Positions 26,213-35,702 are shown, counted from the stretch's first letter. The stretch is DNA of 64,000 bases from Flavobacterium xueshanense (GCF_900112975.1 NZ_FONQ01000016.1:22541-86540), one strand, 5' to 3'. Notes: generated by a model from the letters alone, not told the origin. Made by a program: numbers and translations.

Positions 26213-27403
26213 ATGAAAAACGAGAAAATCAATTCTAAAATTCTTAAAAGTAATTACGTTCCGACTGCCGAATTTTATAGCCAAATAATAGATAGTTTAC
26301 ATGATTACTCGATTTTTACTCTTGACAATGACTTTATAATTAATAGCTGGAGTTCCGGTTCAACCAAAATATTTGGTTACGAGCCAGACCAAATTATAGG
26401 ACAGCATTTTGATGTGATTTTTACTGATAAAGATATACAAAATGGTATTCCGCAAACAGAAATTAAAGCTGCATTAAAAGAGGGAAGAGCTACTGATAAC
26501 AGATGGCATATTTGTAAGGATAGAAGTGAATTTTATGCTAATGGTTTGGTTTTTCCGCTTATTGGAATCGATGGTGAGATGTTAGGATTCGTAAAAATCC
26601 TGCGAGATTTGACCGAGAGGAAGAAATCTGAGGATGCGATAAAAAAATATATAAAAGAACTGGAAGATCTTAATTCGCACAAAGAGAACGTTCTTGCTAT
26701 TGTTTCACATGATTTAAGAAGTCCCTTGTCTGGCATTATTGGAACGGCAGAATATTTGAAAACAAATCTGGACCGATTAGAAACCAGTAAGGTAAAAGAA
26801 ATGCTTAATTTGCTTCACAAAACCGCGGTTGATGAATTAAATATGCTGGACAATTTAGTCGAATGGGCCAGAATAAAATATGCCTCGGATGTTTTTTCTC
26901 CATCAAAAATTGATCTCTTTGATTATGTACAAAAGGTTTTTAAATCTTTTAAGGAATTGGCATCTTTAAATAACATTCATCTTATTAATCAAATTGAAGC
27001 TAATACCATTGTTTTTGCAGATGGGAAAATGTTATATTCGGTTTTTCAAAATATTGTTTCTAATGCTATTAAGCATTCGTTGACTGACGGAGAAATTATC
27101 GTTTCGGCGAAAATCGAGGCTCAAATAGCCATAATTCAAATAAAAGATTCCGGAGTTGGAATGTCTAAAGATGTTCAAGACAAACTTTTTACTCCGCAAA
27201 TGAGTACACTATCTAAAGCAAGAAAAGATAACAAAGGTGCCGGAATTGGACTTTTATTGGTTAAAGGATTTTTAGAGCGAAATGACGGTAAAATATGGGT
27301 TGAAAGTGTTGAAGGAAAAGGTACTTCATTTTATTTTACATTACCTGTTGAGGAACCTTTGTATAAAATTGACAGCGCGGATAATATAGAATTTGACGAG
27401 TGA
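26213..27403 (+). CDS. PAS-domain sensor histidine kinase (orphan)
   Basis: 396 residues. A PAS domain occupies about 20-140 (DSLHDYSIFTLDNDFIINSWSSGSTKIFGY and a PAC-like end GFVKILRDLTERKKSE). A short coiled linker leads to the HisKA dimerisation helix with phospho-acceptor His166 in AIVSHDLRSPLSG. The HATPase domain has the N box (QNIVSNAIKHS), the G1 box (KDSGVGMS) and the G2 box (KGAGIGLLLVKGF). There is no signal peptide or membrane segment, so it is a cytoplasmic sensor. No response regulator gene is adjacent. The PAS ligand is unknown. Confidence 0.93.
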   Translation: MKNEKINSKILKSNYVPTAEFYSQIIDSLHDYSIFTLDNDFIINSWSSGSTKIFGYEPDQIIGQHFDVIFTDKDIQNGIPQTEIKAALKEGRATDNRWHICKDRSEFYANGLVFPLIGIDGEMLGFVKILRDLTERKKSEDAIKKYIKELEDLNSHKENVLAIVSHDLRSPLSGIIGTAEYLKTNLDRLETSKVKEMLNLLHKTAVDELNMLDNLVEWARIKYASDVFSPSKIDLFDYVQKVFKSFKELASLNNIHLINQIEANTIVFADGKMLYSVFQNIVSNAIKHSLTDGEIIVSAKIEAQIAIIQIKDSGVGMSKDVQDKLFTPQMSTLSKARKDNKGAGIGLLLVKGFLERNDGKIWVESVEGKGTSFYFTLPVEEPLYKIDSADNIEFDE

Positions 27404-27430
27404 GTTTAGTTCTATTAATTAATAAAAAAA

Positions 27431-27464
27431 AAAGAGCTTTGAAGTGATTCAAAGCTCTTTTTTT
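27431..27464. terminator. Bidirectional terminator
   Basis: A perfect 13-bp stem (27431-27443 with 27448-27460, AAAGAGCTTTGAA/TTCAAAGCTCTTT) has a GTGA loop, with T's following on the plus strand and A's preceding. It ends the histidine kinase gene; the minus-strand M28 gene converges on it. Confidence 0.85.
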
Positions 27465-27471
27465 ATGGGTT

Positions 27472-27589
27472 TTGCACAAGGGATAGGAGTGGAAATCCTT
27501 TATTGTCTCGTTTTTTAGCGAGACAATAAAGATTGTAACGGATAGCCCGACCACGCTGTAACGTTAGTGAAAGCGTGGATGTGCCCAAA
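27472..27589 (+). repeat. Structured intergenic repeat, copy B
   Basis: Same ordered blocks as copy A: TTTGCACA, AGGGATAGGAGTGG, a perfect 12-bp hairpin (27499-27510 with 27519-27530), AAAGATTGTAACG, AGCCCGACC, a 7-bp hairpin CCACGCT/AGCGTGG (27551-27557 with 27572-27578), and TGTGCCCAAA. The closing stem GCACA/TGTGC replaces GCGTA/TACGC of copy A, so two base pairs change together. It sits between the kinase terminator and the 3' end of the M28 peptidase gene. Confidence 0.65.
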
Positions 27590-27597
27590 TATTCAAT

Positions 27598-28629
27598 CTA
27601 TTTTTTGTCCACAATAGGTCTTTCGGCGCGGTTTGCCAGTTCCCAAGCGGTTACAAACGCAAATTGAGCTCTTTTGGTTAACGCATCGTATTCAATTTTG
27701 TCCGCGCTGTCCGTTGGTTTGTGGTAATCAGCATGAACTCCGTTGAAAAGGAATACAGATGGAACACCATTTTTAGCAAAGTTGTAGTGGTCCGAACGCT
27801 CATAAAAATGATTTGGATCTTTAGGATCGTTGTATTTATAATCTAAATTCAATTGGGTGTATTTAGTGTTTGCAATGGTGCAAATGTTGTCTAAATCAGT
27901 TGATAATCGGTTTGCGCCAATCACATAAACATAATTATTGCTGTCTGCGTGGGCTTCATCACGACGGCCTATCATATCAATATTGATGTCAGTAATGGTG
28001 TTTGCTAACGGGAACAACGGATTTTCAGAATAGTAACGGGAACCATGCAACCCGTGTTCTTCGCCGGTAACATGAAGAAAAAGTATAGAACGTTTTGGAC
28101 CATGTCCTGCTTTTTTAGCCATTTGGAAGGCTTGTGCAATTTCTAACAATGCAACGGTTCCTGAACCATCATCATCGGCACCGTTATAAATTTCTCCATT
28201 TTTTGTACCTACATGATCGTAATGGGCCGAAACTACCAAGACTTCATTTGGTTTTTCAGAACCTTCAATGTAAGCCCAGACGTTTTCTGAATCTGGTAAG
28301 TTTTCATTGCGTTTAGCATTCAGGAAAGCAGCCGGAATTTTTTGGTAGAAGTCAGAAGCTCCAGTGGGATAGCTGATACCGCTTTTTTTGTATTGATTGA
28401 TGAGGTAAACGCCTGCTTTTTTCTGACCTGCAGATCCCGTTTCGCGCCCTTCCATTTCGTCTGAAGCTACGATGTAAAGGTGTGTTTTTAGTTCTTCAGC
28501 GGTAATGGTATTCATGTATTTTGTTGGATCGACATGAGTGGTACTTACTTTTTGAGTAATACTTATTTTTTGAGTAGTACAGCTTATGGTTAATGCGACC
28601 ATGAAACCTAATAAAGGGATTTTTTTCAT
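27598..28629 (-). CDS. M28-family zinc metallopeptidase, lipoprotein
   Basis: 343 residues. A lipoprotein signal (MKKIPLLGFMVALTISC, Cys17 anchor) directs it to the envelope. The peptidase M28 domain (about 80-330) has all expected metal and catalytic residues: SAHYDHVG, GADDDGSGTVALLEIAQ, the Glu pair in VTGEEHGLHGS, Asp in NIDMIGRRDE and His in YERSDHYNFAKNGVPSVF. Members are aminopeptidases with a di-zinc site, so the role is probably degradation of exogenous peptides. It lies 3 bp downstream of the decayed DUF3667 gene on the same strand. Confidence 0.9.
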   Translation of the reverse strand: MKKIPLLGFMVALTISCTTQKISITQKVSTTHVDPTKYMNTITAEELKTHLYIVASDEMEGRETGSAGQKKAGVYLINQYKKSGISYPTGASDFYQKIPAAFLNAKRNENLPDSENVWAYIEGSEKPNEVLVVSAHYDHVGTKNGEIYNGADDDGSGTVALLEIAQAFQMAKKAGHGPKRSILFLHVTGEEHGLHGSRYYSENPLFPLANTITDINIDMIGRRDEAHADSNNYVYVIGANRLSTDLDNICTIANTKYTQLNLDYKYNDPKDPNHFYERSDHYNFAKNGVPSVFLFNGVHADYHKPTDSADKIEYDALTKRAQFAFVTAWELANRAERPIVDKK

Positions 28630-28632
28630 TTT

Positions 28633-29646
28633 TTAATGTAAATTAATAAAGGTGTAAATAGCAAAGATTGATAATATGATAATAATCAGCACGAAGTTAA
28701 TAAAAAATAACAAGCTGCTTTTTAAGAAAGATATTAAGCGGGTTTCACCATAAAAACGATGATGCGCGGGATAGAAATAATATATCATCCATCCGATACC
28801 AATAAAATTAACCAGAAACTGAATTAGAGAAATGAAACTCGATTCTGAAATTGGTGTCAGTCCTTTGTTAATGAGGAACAGTAACAAAAAAATTAGTAAT
28901 AAAAAGGAAAAGTAATGTAAGGTAAAAATACCGTGATCAAAGTAATACCAGCGTTTTTTATTATGGAAAAGCCAAAGAAAAAAAGCAAATATTGGCATGA
29001 ATATAAACAGAACTTTGGGTAAATTATGGGTGAAGGTGCGTATGAATTTTTCAATAATTTCGCTTTGTGTGTTTTTCTCTTTAACTAATTGGAATTTTTT
29101 ATTTATCCAATAACTGAAATCAGATAGCTTTTCTGATTCCGGAGCATTTTTTTGGATAGAGTCCAGTTGTTCCACGGAGGCGTATCCAAAATTAAATAAG
29201 TGATCTTCTTCTTCTGAATCCCTAAGGTTCTTTTTAATGGAATAATTTTTAGATAAACAATTTTGAAATGTTTTGTTTTTAGTGGTATTGCTAGATTCCT
29301 TTTCGCTGGTATTATCGGAAAAATTGAACTTTCAAAGAAAAATGGTAATCAATAAAAAAGTGATAAAGCTTCTAAAGATATACAATCTAATGGGAGCCAA
29401 ATAAGACAATCGTTTTCCCTAAAGATAATCTTTAATAAGCGTGGCAGGTTTGAATAAAAGATTTTTTATGGTGCACCAAAAAGCGTTTTCATAATGTGTT
29501 AGATCCTCAAAAAAGTGAATAAAGAAATGGTGAAAAGTCTTTGTGGTATCGGTGTTTTCTTGTCCACAATTTGGACAGAATTTATTTTCCACCAAGTATC
29601 TGCAATTAAGGCTGGTTTTTTCGTTTCGGATTTTGCTTTACAACAT
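28633..29646 (-). pseudogene. DUF3667 membrane protein gene disrupted by three in-frame stops
   Basis: A 338-codon frame (ATG at 29644-29646) aligns along its full length with DUF3667 proteins. It has an N-terminal zinc-ribbon (NCRY ... FCPNCGQEN), the FHHFFIHFFEDLTHYENAFW and IKNLLFKPATLIKDYL segments, then several membrane spans (PKVLFIFMPIFAFFLWLFHN, FLLLIFLLLFLIN). It is interrupted by TAA at codon 3 (29638-29640), TAG at codon 76 (29419-29421, between DYL and GKR) and TGA at codon 105 (29332-29334), with no frameshift. The first zinc-ribbon Cys pair reads S-L-N-C instead of C-x-x-C. The longest surviving frame (28633-29175) would start at a GTG and give 180 residues without the zinc ribbon. 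Confidence 0.85.
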
Positions 29647-29746
29647 AAAAAAAAATATAAATTCTAGATTTTTTACTGCATTTTAATTTATTAAACTAAC
29701 AAAAAAACCGAACTTATACTGTTTTTAAAAACTTATATTTTCTACG

Positions 29747-30526
29747 TTATTTTAAAACTTCTTTTAGGAAAGAATTCATACGCTCCCAAGAACGTTTAGC
29801 AGCTTTTTCGTTATAAGCGGCACCTTTTGAATTATCGTTTCCAGCTTCAATTTCAGTAAAGGCATGTACTGAATTTGAGTAATAAATCATTTCCCAATCT
29901 GCTTTACTATCTCTCATTTCTTCTTGAAATGCGGCTACTTCTGCAGCTGGAACATATTTGTCATCTGCGCCGTGTAATACTAAAATCTCTGCAGTTATTG
30001 GAATATTTTTTCTGGAAGCATCACGACCTAAACCTCCGTGAAAAGAAACTGCTCCTTGAATTTTCATTCCTGCTCTCGCTGCTTCAAGCGCTCCTGTTCC
30101 GCCAAAACAATATCCAATTACTACAATATTGTCTGGGTTAGCCCCCGATTTTACTAACTGATCCCATGCCAATTGCATTCGCCGGTGATAATTAGCTATA
30201 TTACTTTTGTAGAAACCTGATTGTTTTCCAGCCTCTTGTGTGTTAATTGGGTAGTTTCCTTCACCATAAATATCTGCCACAAACGCATAGTAGCCCATTT
30301 TTGACAGTTTTTCTGCTGATTGTTTGGAATGTGCGTCTATTCCTTTCCAAGCGGGAAGGATTAAAATTCCGGGCTTAGTTTTGCTTCCTTTTTTAGGACC
30401 AATTGACAGTCCATTTAATTTTTGATTTCCATCCGTGTATTTTACGGCTTTTAATTGTGCAAATGCACCATTGGAAAATAATAATAATCCAAAAAGTACA
30501 AAGAAAGTATTTTTCATAATGAACAT
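29747..30526 (-). CDS. Exported dienelactone hydrolase family protein
   Basis: 259 residues with a signal peptide (about 1-23, cleaved near NGAFAQ). The alpha/beta-hydrolase domain of the DLH family has the nucleophile elbow GYCFGG (Cys as nucleophile), the acid in VLHGADDKYVP and the His in SNSVHAFTE. DLH enzymes open lactone rings in chloroaromatic breakdown, but exported members of this type probably act on other esters or carbohydrates, so the substrate is open. It is monocistronic or the first gene of the minus strand after a 103-bp gap from the Ntn hydrolase gene. Confidence 0.87.
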   Translation of the reverse strand: MFIMKNTFFVLFGLLLFSNGAFAQLKAVKYTDGNQKLNGLSIGPKKGSKTKPGILILPAWKGIDAHSKQSAEKLSKMGYYAFVADIYGEGNYPINTQEAGKQSGFYKSNIANYHRRMQLAWDQLVKSGANPDNIVVIGYCFGGTGALEAARAGMKIQGAVSFHGGLGRDASRKNIPITAEILVLHGADDKYVPAAEVAAFQEEMRDSKADWEMIYYSNSVHAFTEIEAGNDNSKGAAYNEKAAKRSWERMNSFLKEVLK

Positions 30527-30629
30527 TTTTATTTTTACAAATGTCTCAATTAATTTGTCCTAAAATTAAAACTTTGATTTTTTTATCTTATGACAGTATT
30601 TTTAATTCTTATTATCAAGAGTAAAGCAA

Positions 30630-32831
30630 TTATTCTCCCGGATGATAGGTCTTCTCGGCATTTTTTTGCACGTCTTCTTTATAAAATAATACGTTTTTGA
30701 ATTGTCCTTTTCGGTACATTTCAGCCTGATCGTAAAAATGTTTTGATTTTGGATCACCGCTGTTTCCGCCTGCCAGTAAAGATTTAGCTTTTATTTTAGG
30801 TCCAAATTCGACTGCGCACACAAAACTGTTGCCGTTAGTTCCGTAGCGTTTTTTAGTATTTTTTTGATAGTTGCTTTTAAAAGCGGGTAAACTTCCCCAA
30901 AGCGCCGGTCCGTATCCGATTGGTAAACTTCCCAAATCATCTTCATAAACCATTGTTATTTCACCGGAAGTTCTCTGGAAACGATTGATTTCTCCCCAAG
31001 GAATTTGCCAAGTTCCAAATTTAATTTTTAATTCGTTTACCACCATTTGCAATTGCGGAATCAATTGATTTGGAAAAGCATTTTTCGCAAAATTACGGGT
31101 GTTCTCCACTTGATCCAGTTCTCCTTCATTAGTATATACTTTTTGAATAATTGGATCTAATTTATAAGCCCATTCCACAGCTAAGGTTGTAGCCACAGAA
31201 TTTTCCTTAGCATGATAATCCCAATTTTTCAATAGGGTTATCGGTTCTAATAATGCTGCGTAAAGCGGATCTGAGGCAGTGATATTTTTCTCGAAACTGG
31301 AAATCAACGATGGAATTAAAAATTCGAAAGCCGTTAGTTTCGTGTCGTAACCATCAGCAATTACTTTGTCTAACGTATACTTATTGCCTTGGCTTAGTAG
31401 CCTGACGGCATTTAGCCCTCTGAAACTTTCGCCGTCTGGTGCCATGTACGGCAAGTAATTTTCTTCTTTTGGACTATTGTCACCCGCCACGGTATATGGT
31501 GTAGAGTTGCAGTTTTGCAGCCAGCCGTTTATGGGATTGTAGGAATGAACTGTTTCTGAAACTTCGTGTAGGCCTTTCCATTGTGTTGCCGGTGTTGTGC
31601 CGTCCATCACTTTTGACCAATTGAGTTTCTTGTCCCGAATTGGTACAAAATTCCCATGCCAGTACGCAATATTTCCTTCTTTATCGGCATAAACGGTATT
31701 GTTTGAGGTATTGGCTTTCAAATCCATTGCCTTTTTATAATCTTCAAAACTTTTCGATTTAGTTCTCACCCAACTTTGTTCCAGTCCTTTCATCGAGCGA
31801 TTATTCGATTTTAAGCTTATCCATTTTCCGTCTCTTTTGGCCATGATTGGACCGTGATTAGTATAATACGTATTGAATGTTTTGGGGATAAGTTTACCGT
31901 TTTCCAGATACTTGATGGTTATTTTTTTTTCGATAACCGGAACTAATTTGTTGTCATATTCGTAAAATAGTTTGTTGTTTTTAGTCACGATTTTCTCAGC
32001 ATACATATCCGCTACATCCACATTTGACGAGGTATGCATCCAACCGCAATTTTCGTTAAATCCTTGGTAAATGAAAAATTGCCCCCAAGTCACTGCTCCA
32101 TAGGCGTTCAATCCCTCTTCGCTACTCATTTGTATTTCTGGTCTAAAATAAAAAGTGGTATGCGGATTAATGTATAAAATTGCATTTCCAGACGCCGTTT
32201 TTGATGGAGCAATTGCAAATCCGTTAGAACCTGTTTGCACATCTTTTTCACGTTCTATGTACGACATTTTATCGGTGTTTCCGGAATAAAAAGCTTTCAA
32301 TTCTCCAGTTGAAAGATCAGCGGTACTAATGGCTCCAATACTTCCATCGGTCCAAAGTAATGGAAACCAAGGTTCAAAATGCGTCAACAAAGCGGGTTTT
32401 ACTTCAGGGTGATTGTGTAGGTAAAAGTTGATTCCGTCCGCGTAACTGTTTAATAATTTTTTCAGCCAAGGCGCTGCTTTTTTATAATCGGCTTTGGCTT
32501 CTTCGGTGTCAATCAAAAGTTTTATTTCCAAATCATTATATAAAACCGACTGTCCTTTGATTTCTGAAAGGCGTCCCAGTTTTTCGATATAATTCATTTC
32601 TACCCTTTTAAAATCGTCTTCGCATTGCGCGTACAGCATTCCAAAAACTGCATCTGCATCGGTTTTGCCATATACATGCGCAATTCCCCAAGTGTCTCTG
32701 ATAATTGTTACTTTTTGCGATAGTTTTGTTAGTCTTTCTATTTCTTGATTTGATATCTTTTGTGCAAACATGGAAAAACTAAAACAAAAAACTAAAATTT
32801 TTAACGGCAAATCATTCTTGAAATATTTCAT
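30630..32831 (-). CDS. Penicillin-acylase-family Ntn hydrolase (acylase), exported
   Basis: About 733 residues. The frame opens at 32879, but the ATG at 32831 (MKYFKNDLPLKILVF) begins a proper signal peptide ending FSMFAQ and lies just past the upstream cyanophycinase stop, so it is preferred. Penicillin acylase architecture follows: an alpha chain with RDTWGIAHVYGKTDADAVFG, a spacer, and self-cleavage before the nucleophilic Ser in TGSNGFAI (about residue 202 from the chosen start). The beta chain has HTTFYFRPEIQ and GWMHTSSNVDVADMY. Substrates in the family include acyl-homoserine lactones and beta-lactam side chains, and the sequence does not decide between them. It shares a minus-strand unit with the cyanophycinase gene. 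Confidence 0.88.
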   Translation of the reverse strand: MKYFKNDLPLKILVFCFSFSMFAQKISNQEIERLTKLSQKVTIIRDTWGIAHVYGKTDADAVFGMLYAQCEDDFKRVEMNYIEKLGRLSEIKGQSVLYNDLEIKLLIDTEEAKADYKKAAPWLKKLLNSYADGINFYLHNHPEVKPALLTHFEPWFPLLWTDGSIGAISTADLSTGELKAFYSGNTDKMSYIEREKDVQTGSNGFAIAPSKTASGNAILYINPHTTFYFRPEIQMSSEEGLNAYGAVTWGQFFIYQGFNENCGWMHTSSNVDVADMYAEKIVTKNNKLFYEYDNKLVPVIEKKITIKYLENGKLIPKTFNTYYTNHGPIMAKRDGKWISLKSNNRSMKGLEQSWVRTKSKSFEDYKKAMDLKANTSNNTVYADKEGNIAYWHGNFVPIRDKKLNWSKVMDGTTPATQWKGLHEVSETVHSYNPINGWLQNCNSTPYTVAGDNSPKEENYLPYMAPDGESFRGLNAVRLLSQGNKYTLDKVIADGYDTKLTAFEFLIPSLISSFEKNITASDPLYAALLEPITLLKNWDYHAKENSVATTLAVEWAYKLDPIIQKVYTNEGELDQVENTRNFAKNAFPNQLIPQLQMVVNELKIKFGTWQIPWGEINRFQRTSGEITMVYEDDLGSLPIGYGPALWGSLPAFKSNYQKNTKKRYGTNGNSFVCAVEFGPKIKAKSLLAGGNSGDPKSKHFYDQAEMYRKGQFKNVLFYKEDVQKNAEKTYHPGE

Positions 32832-32832
32832 T

Positions 32833-33696
32833 TTATTGAATTTTAAATTTTTGACCTTCAGTGTAAACAGCCATTTCAAGGCTTTTGATACTAACTAAAT
32901 TTTCTTTTTTAGATTTGGCAATTCCTTTTGGTTTTTTAACGACAATAACTTCGCTTTCGCCAACAATTTCGATTTCTTTATTGCGAACAATCAAGGCGGT
33001 ACTTTCGTCGACGCCAATTCCGATATGAGTTGGAAATTCAACTAAAGCAGACAGTAAGCGATTATATCGGCTTCTTTTTAGAAAATGCTGATCGATAATT
33101 ACGTTTTTGACAAGTCCCAAGCCTGTAGTTGTTTCCAAATTGTCATATCGAATATTGTTAAAAGTTTCGCTATACTTGGATTCTAATTTTTGATTTCCGG
33201 TAATCGTGTGTTCACACATAACTGCGGCTCCTGCGCTAGTTCCGGCAATTGTACTTCCATTTTCGTACGCACGGTGAATTGCTGTATATATAGGAGTGTT
33301 TTTCACCACGTTCATGAAGCGAGATTGATCGCCTCCGCTGATGAAAATTAATTTGGCATTTTGCAACGAATCGTTAAGCACTTTATTTGTCGCTGTTGTT
33401 TTGTCAAAATTCAGCATGATAATTGGATTCGGAGTCAGTTTTTCGAATTGTTTTTTGAAATAAATATAAGCACTGTCCGGTTCCTCGCTCGACATTGGTA
33501 ACACGACAATATAATCTTTTTTTTGCAAATCAGATAGGCTTACTAATTGTGTCATCATTGCGTCAGAACGTTGTCCTCCTCCAATAATGAATAATTTTCC
33601 CTTCAATTTTTGAGCTTGCAAAGTTCCAAAAAATAAAAATAAAAGCGTGCCAATAACAAATTTAAAATAGAGTAGGGAATGAGTCGGTTCTTTCAT
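32833..33696 (-). CDS. Exported cyanophycinase (peptidase S51)
   Basis: 287 residues. An N-terminal hydrophobic segment ending FGTLQAQ indicates export to the periplasm. Peptidase S51 core motifs are FIIGGGQRSDAMM, ISGGDQSRFM and the nucleophile turn GTSAGAAVM (Ser154), with GLGLVKNVIIDQHFLKRSRYNR and IGIGVDESTAL typical of cyanophycinase. The enzyme splits cyanophycin into beta-Asp-Arg dipeptides; related S51 members cleave other Asp dipeptides. The location beside genes for arginine and ornithine breakdown fits cyanophycin or Asp-Arg use. No cyanophycin synthetase gene is visible here, so an external polymer is the simpler source. Confidence 0.87.
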   Translation of the reverse strand: MKEPTHSLLYFKFVIGTLLFLFFGTLQAQKLKGKLFIIGGGQRSDAMMTQLVSLSDLQKKDYIVVLPMSSEEPDSAYIYFKKQFEKLTPNPIIMLNFDKTTATNKVLNDSLQNAKLIFISGGDQSRFMNVVKNTPIYTAIHRAYENGSTIAGTSAGAAVMCEHTITGNQKLESKYSETFNNIRYDNLETTTGLGLVKNVIIDQHFLKRSRYNRLLSALVEFPTHIGIGVDESTALIVRNKEIEIVGESEVIVVKKPKGIAKSKKENLVSIKSLEMAVYTEGQKFKIQ

Positions 33697-33736
33697 AAAT
33701 TATTTTTTGGAGATTAGGTCGGCATTTTAATAATAA

Positions 33737-34189
33737 TTACAGAGAAACGTTTCTTTTAAAAGCGCAACCCAATTCAATTATGGAATCGGTTTTGGCAATA
33801 CCGGGAATATTATCAATTTTTTCGTACAGAACTTTTCGCATGTGCTCGTGATCTTTGGCTATGATTTTTATGTAAAGGGTAAAAGATCCGGTAATGTAGT
33901 AACATTCTGTTATTTCCGGAATTTTTTTCAGTTCTTCAATAATCCTATCAGAGTCCTGATCTTTATTCAACGTAATTCCCGTAAAAGATCCCCAATCATA
34001 CCCTACTTTTTTTTCATTGATTACTGGTTTTATCCCTATAAGTATTCCTTGTTCCATTAATCTGTAGATGCGCTGATGCACCATGGTATTTGATATTTTT
34101 AGATTGGCTGCAATGGCTGAATATGCCATTCTTCCATCTTTTTCTAATTCTTTAATAATATTGATATCAAATTCGTCTACTATGTCCAT
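33737..34189 (-). CDS. Lrp/AsnC-family transcriptional regulator
   Basis: 150 residues. The N-terminal helix-turn-helix is in NIIKELEKDGRMAYSAIAANLKISNTMVHQRIYRL (split over about 10-45), with the ligand-binding RAM domain from about 60 to 140 (ECYYITGSFTLYIKIIAKD, then GIAKTDSIIEL). Lrp regulators sense amino acids. It lies divergently (229 bp) from the ornithine aminotransferase/arginase operon and just upstream of cyanophycinase, so it is the obvious candidate to control arginine or ornithine use, by inference from position. Confidence 0.9.
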   Translation of the reverse strand: MDIVDEFDINIIKELEKDGRMAYSAIAANLKISNTMVHQRIYRLMEQGILIGIKPVINEKKVGYDWGSFTGITLNKDQDSDRIIEELKKIPEITECYYITGSFTLYIKIIAKDHEHMRKVLYEKIDNIPGIAKTDSIIELGCAFKRNVSL

Positions 34190-34360
34190 GTTGCTTTAAT
34201 TGTATATAATGCTTTTGTGTTTGTATAAAAGTACTTATTTTTATTTAATTCGGAATACATCTGTAAATTGATTCTCGAATTCTTAAATGACTTATTTTAA
34301 TCTAAAATTAAAGAAATATTTTCAAATAAGATCTTTTTAAAAGTCAAAATATTTATTTTA

Positions 34361-34390
34361 TTGGTAAATTAAAAAAAAATAGTAATTTTG
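34361..34390 (+). promoter_or_regulatory. Promoter of the ornithine aminotransferase/arginase operon
   Basis: TTG (34361-34363), a 19-bp spacer rich in A, and TAATTTTG (34383-34390) match the Bacteroidetes consensus exactly. The -10 box ends 28 bp before the rocD ATG. Confidence 0.75.
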
Positions 34391-34418
34391 TTTTTTCAAA
34401 TAGTAAATCCGAAATATT

Positions 34419-35702
34419 ATGACACACAGAGAGCAAAACCTTTCTTCAAAATCTGAAGCGTTGATTGCAAAAGAGAATCAATACGGTGCGCACAATTACC
34501 ATCCATTACCTGTAGTTTTAGAAAAAGGCGAAGGCGTTTATGTCTGGGATGTGGACGGAAAGAAATATTTTGATTTTCTATCAGCATATTCAGCTGTAAA
34601 TCAAGGGCATTGTCATCCGAAAATTGTGGGTGCTATGATAAAACAAGCACAAACATTGACCTTGACTTCACGTGCTTTTCATAATGATCAATTAGGACCT
34701 TTTGAGGAATATGTGACCAAGTATTTTGATTTTGATAAAGTATTGCCAATGAATACTGGTGCAGAAGCAGTGGAAACCGCTTTGAAATTATGTAGAAAAT
34801 GGGCGTATGAGGTAAAAGGAATTCCTGAAAATCAAGCACAAATCATCGTTTGTGAAAACAATTTCCACGGAAGAACAACAACTATCATTTCATTTTCGAA
34901 TGATGATAATGCACGTAAAAGCTTTGGACCATTCACAGCAGGATTTATTAAAATTCCATATGATGATGTTGAAGCATTGGAAAACGTATTAAAATCAACC
35001 TCAAATATTGCAGGATTTTTAGTTGAACCTATTCAAGGTGAAGCTGGAGTTTATGTTCCCTCTGAAGGATATTTAGCAAAAACGAAAGCGCTTTGTGAGG
35101 CACATAATGTTTTATTTATTGCAGATGAAGTACAAACGGGAATCGCTAGAACCGGAAGATTGTTGGCAACTTGTGGAAATTGTGAATGCAAAAAAGGTTG
35201 TGAAAACAAACCGGAAGTAAAACCAGATATTCTTATTTTAGGTAAAGCTATTTCAGGTGGTGTTTACCCAGTTTCGGCAGTTTTAGCGAATGATCATATT
35301 ATGAACGTAATCAAACCGGGACAACACGGATCTACTTTTGGAGGAAATCCTATTGCTGCTGCTGTTGCCATTGCAGCACTTGAGGTGGTAAAAGAGGAAA
35401 ATTTGGCGCAAAATGCCGCTTACTTAGGCGAAGTTTTAAGAACTGGACTTAATGAGATCGCTTCTAGAAATCCTTTAATTACATTGGTTAGAGGAAAAGG
35501 CTTATTGAATGCCATAGTTATCAATAGTGATGAAGAATCCGATTTAGCTTGGGATATTTGTATGAAATTTAGAGATTATGGATTATTGGCAAAGCCAACA
35601 CACGGAAACAAAATTAGATTTGCTCCGCCATTAGTAATTACGGAATCTCAAATACACGAATGTTTGGCTATTATTGAAAGAGCTTTAAACGATTTCAGAT
35701 AA
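34419..35702 (+). CDS. rocD: Ornithine--oxo-acid aminotransferase
   Basis: 427 residues, class-III PLP aminotransferase, turning ornithine and 2-oxoglutarate into glutamate-5-semialdehyde and glutamate. Visible are [38 protein letters not shown], the cofactor Asp in [15 protein letters not shown] and the PLP lysine Lys276 in [15 protein letters not shown], ending with [18 protein letters not shown] as in OAT. Between the last two comes an insert with four cysteines (252, 255, 257, 261: C-x2-C-x-C-x3-C) that most ornithine aminotransferases known to me lack. It overlaps the arginase gene by one base. Confidence 0.93.
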   Translation: MTHREQNLSSKSEALIAKENQYGAHNYHPLPVVLEKGEGVYVWDVDGKKYFDFLSAYSAVNQGHCHPKIVGAMIKQAQTLTLTSRAFHNDQLGPFEEYVTKYFDFDKVLPMNTGAEAVETALKLCRKWAYEVKGIPENQAQIIVCENNFHGRTTTIISFSNDDNARKSFGPFTAGFIKIPYDDVEALENVLKSTSNIAGFLVEPIQGEAGVYVPSEGYLAKTKALCEAHNVLFIADEVQTGIARTGRLLATCGNCECKKGCENKPEVKPDILILGKAISGGVYPVSAVLANDHIMNVIKPGQHGSTFGGNPIAAAVAIAALEVVKEENLAQNAAYLGEVLRTGLNEIASRNPLITLVRGKGLLNAIVINSDEESDLAWDICMKFRDYGLLAKPTHGNKIRFAPPLVITESQIHECLAIIERALNDFR

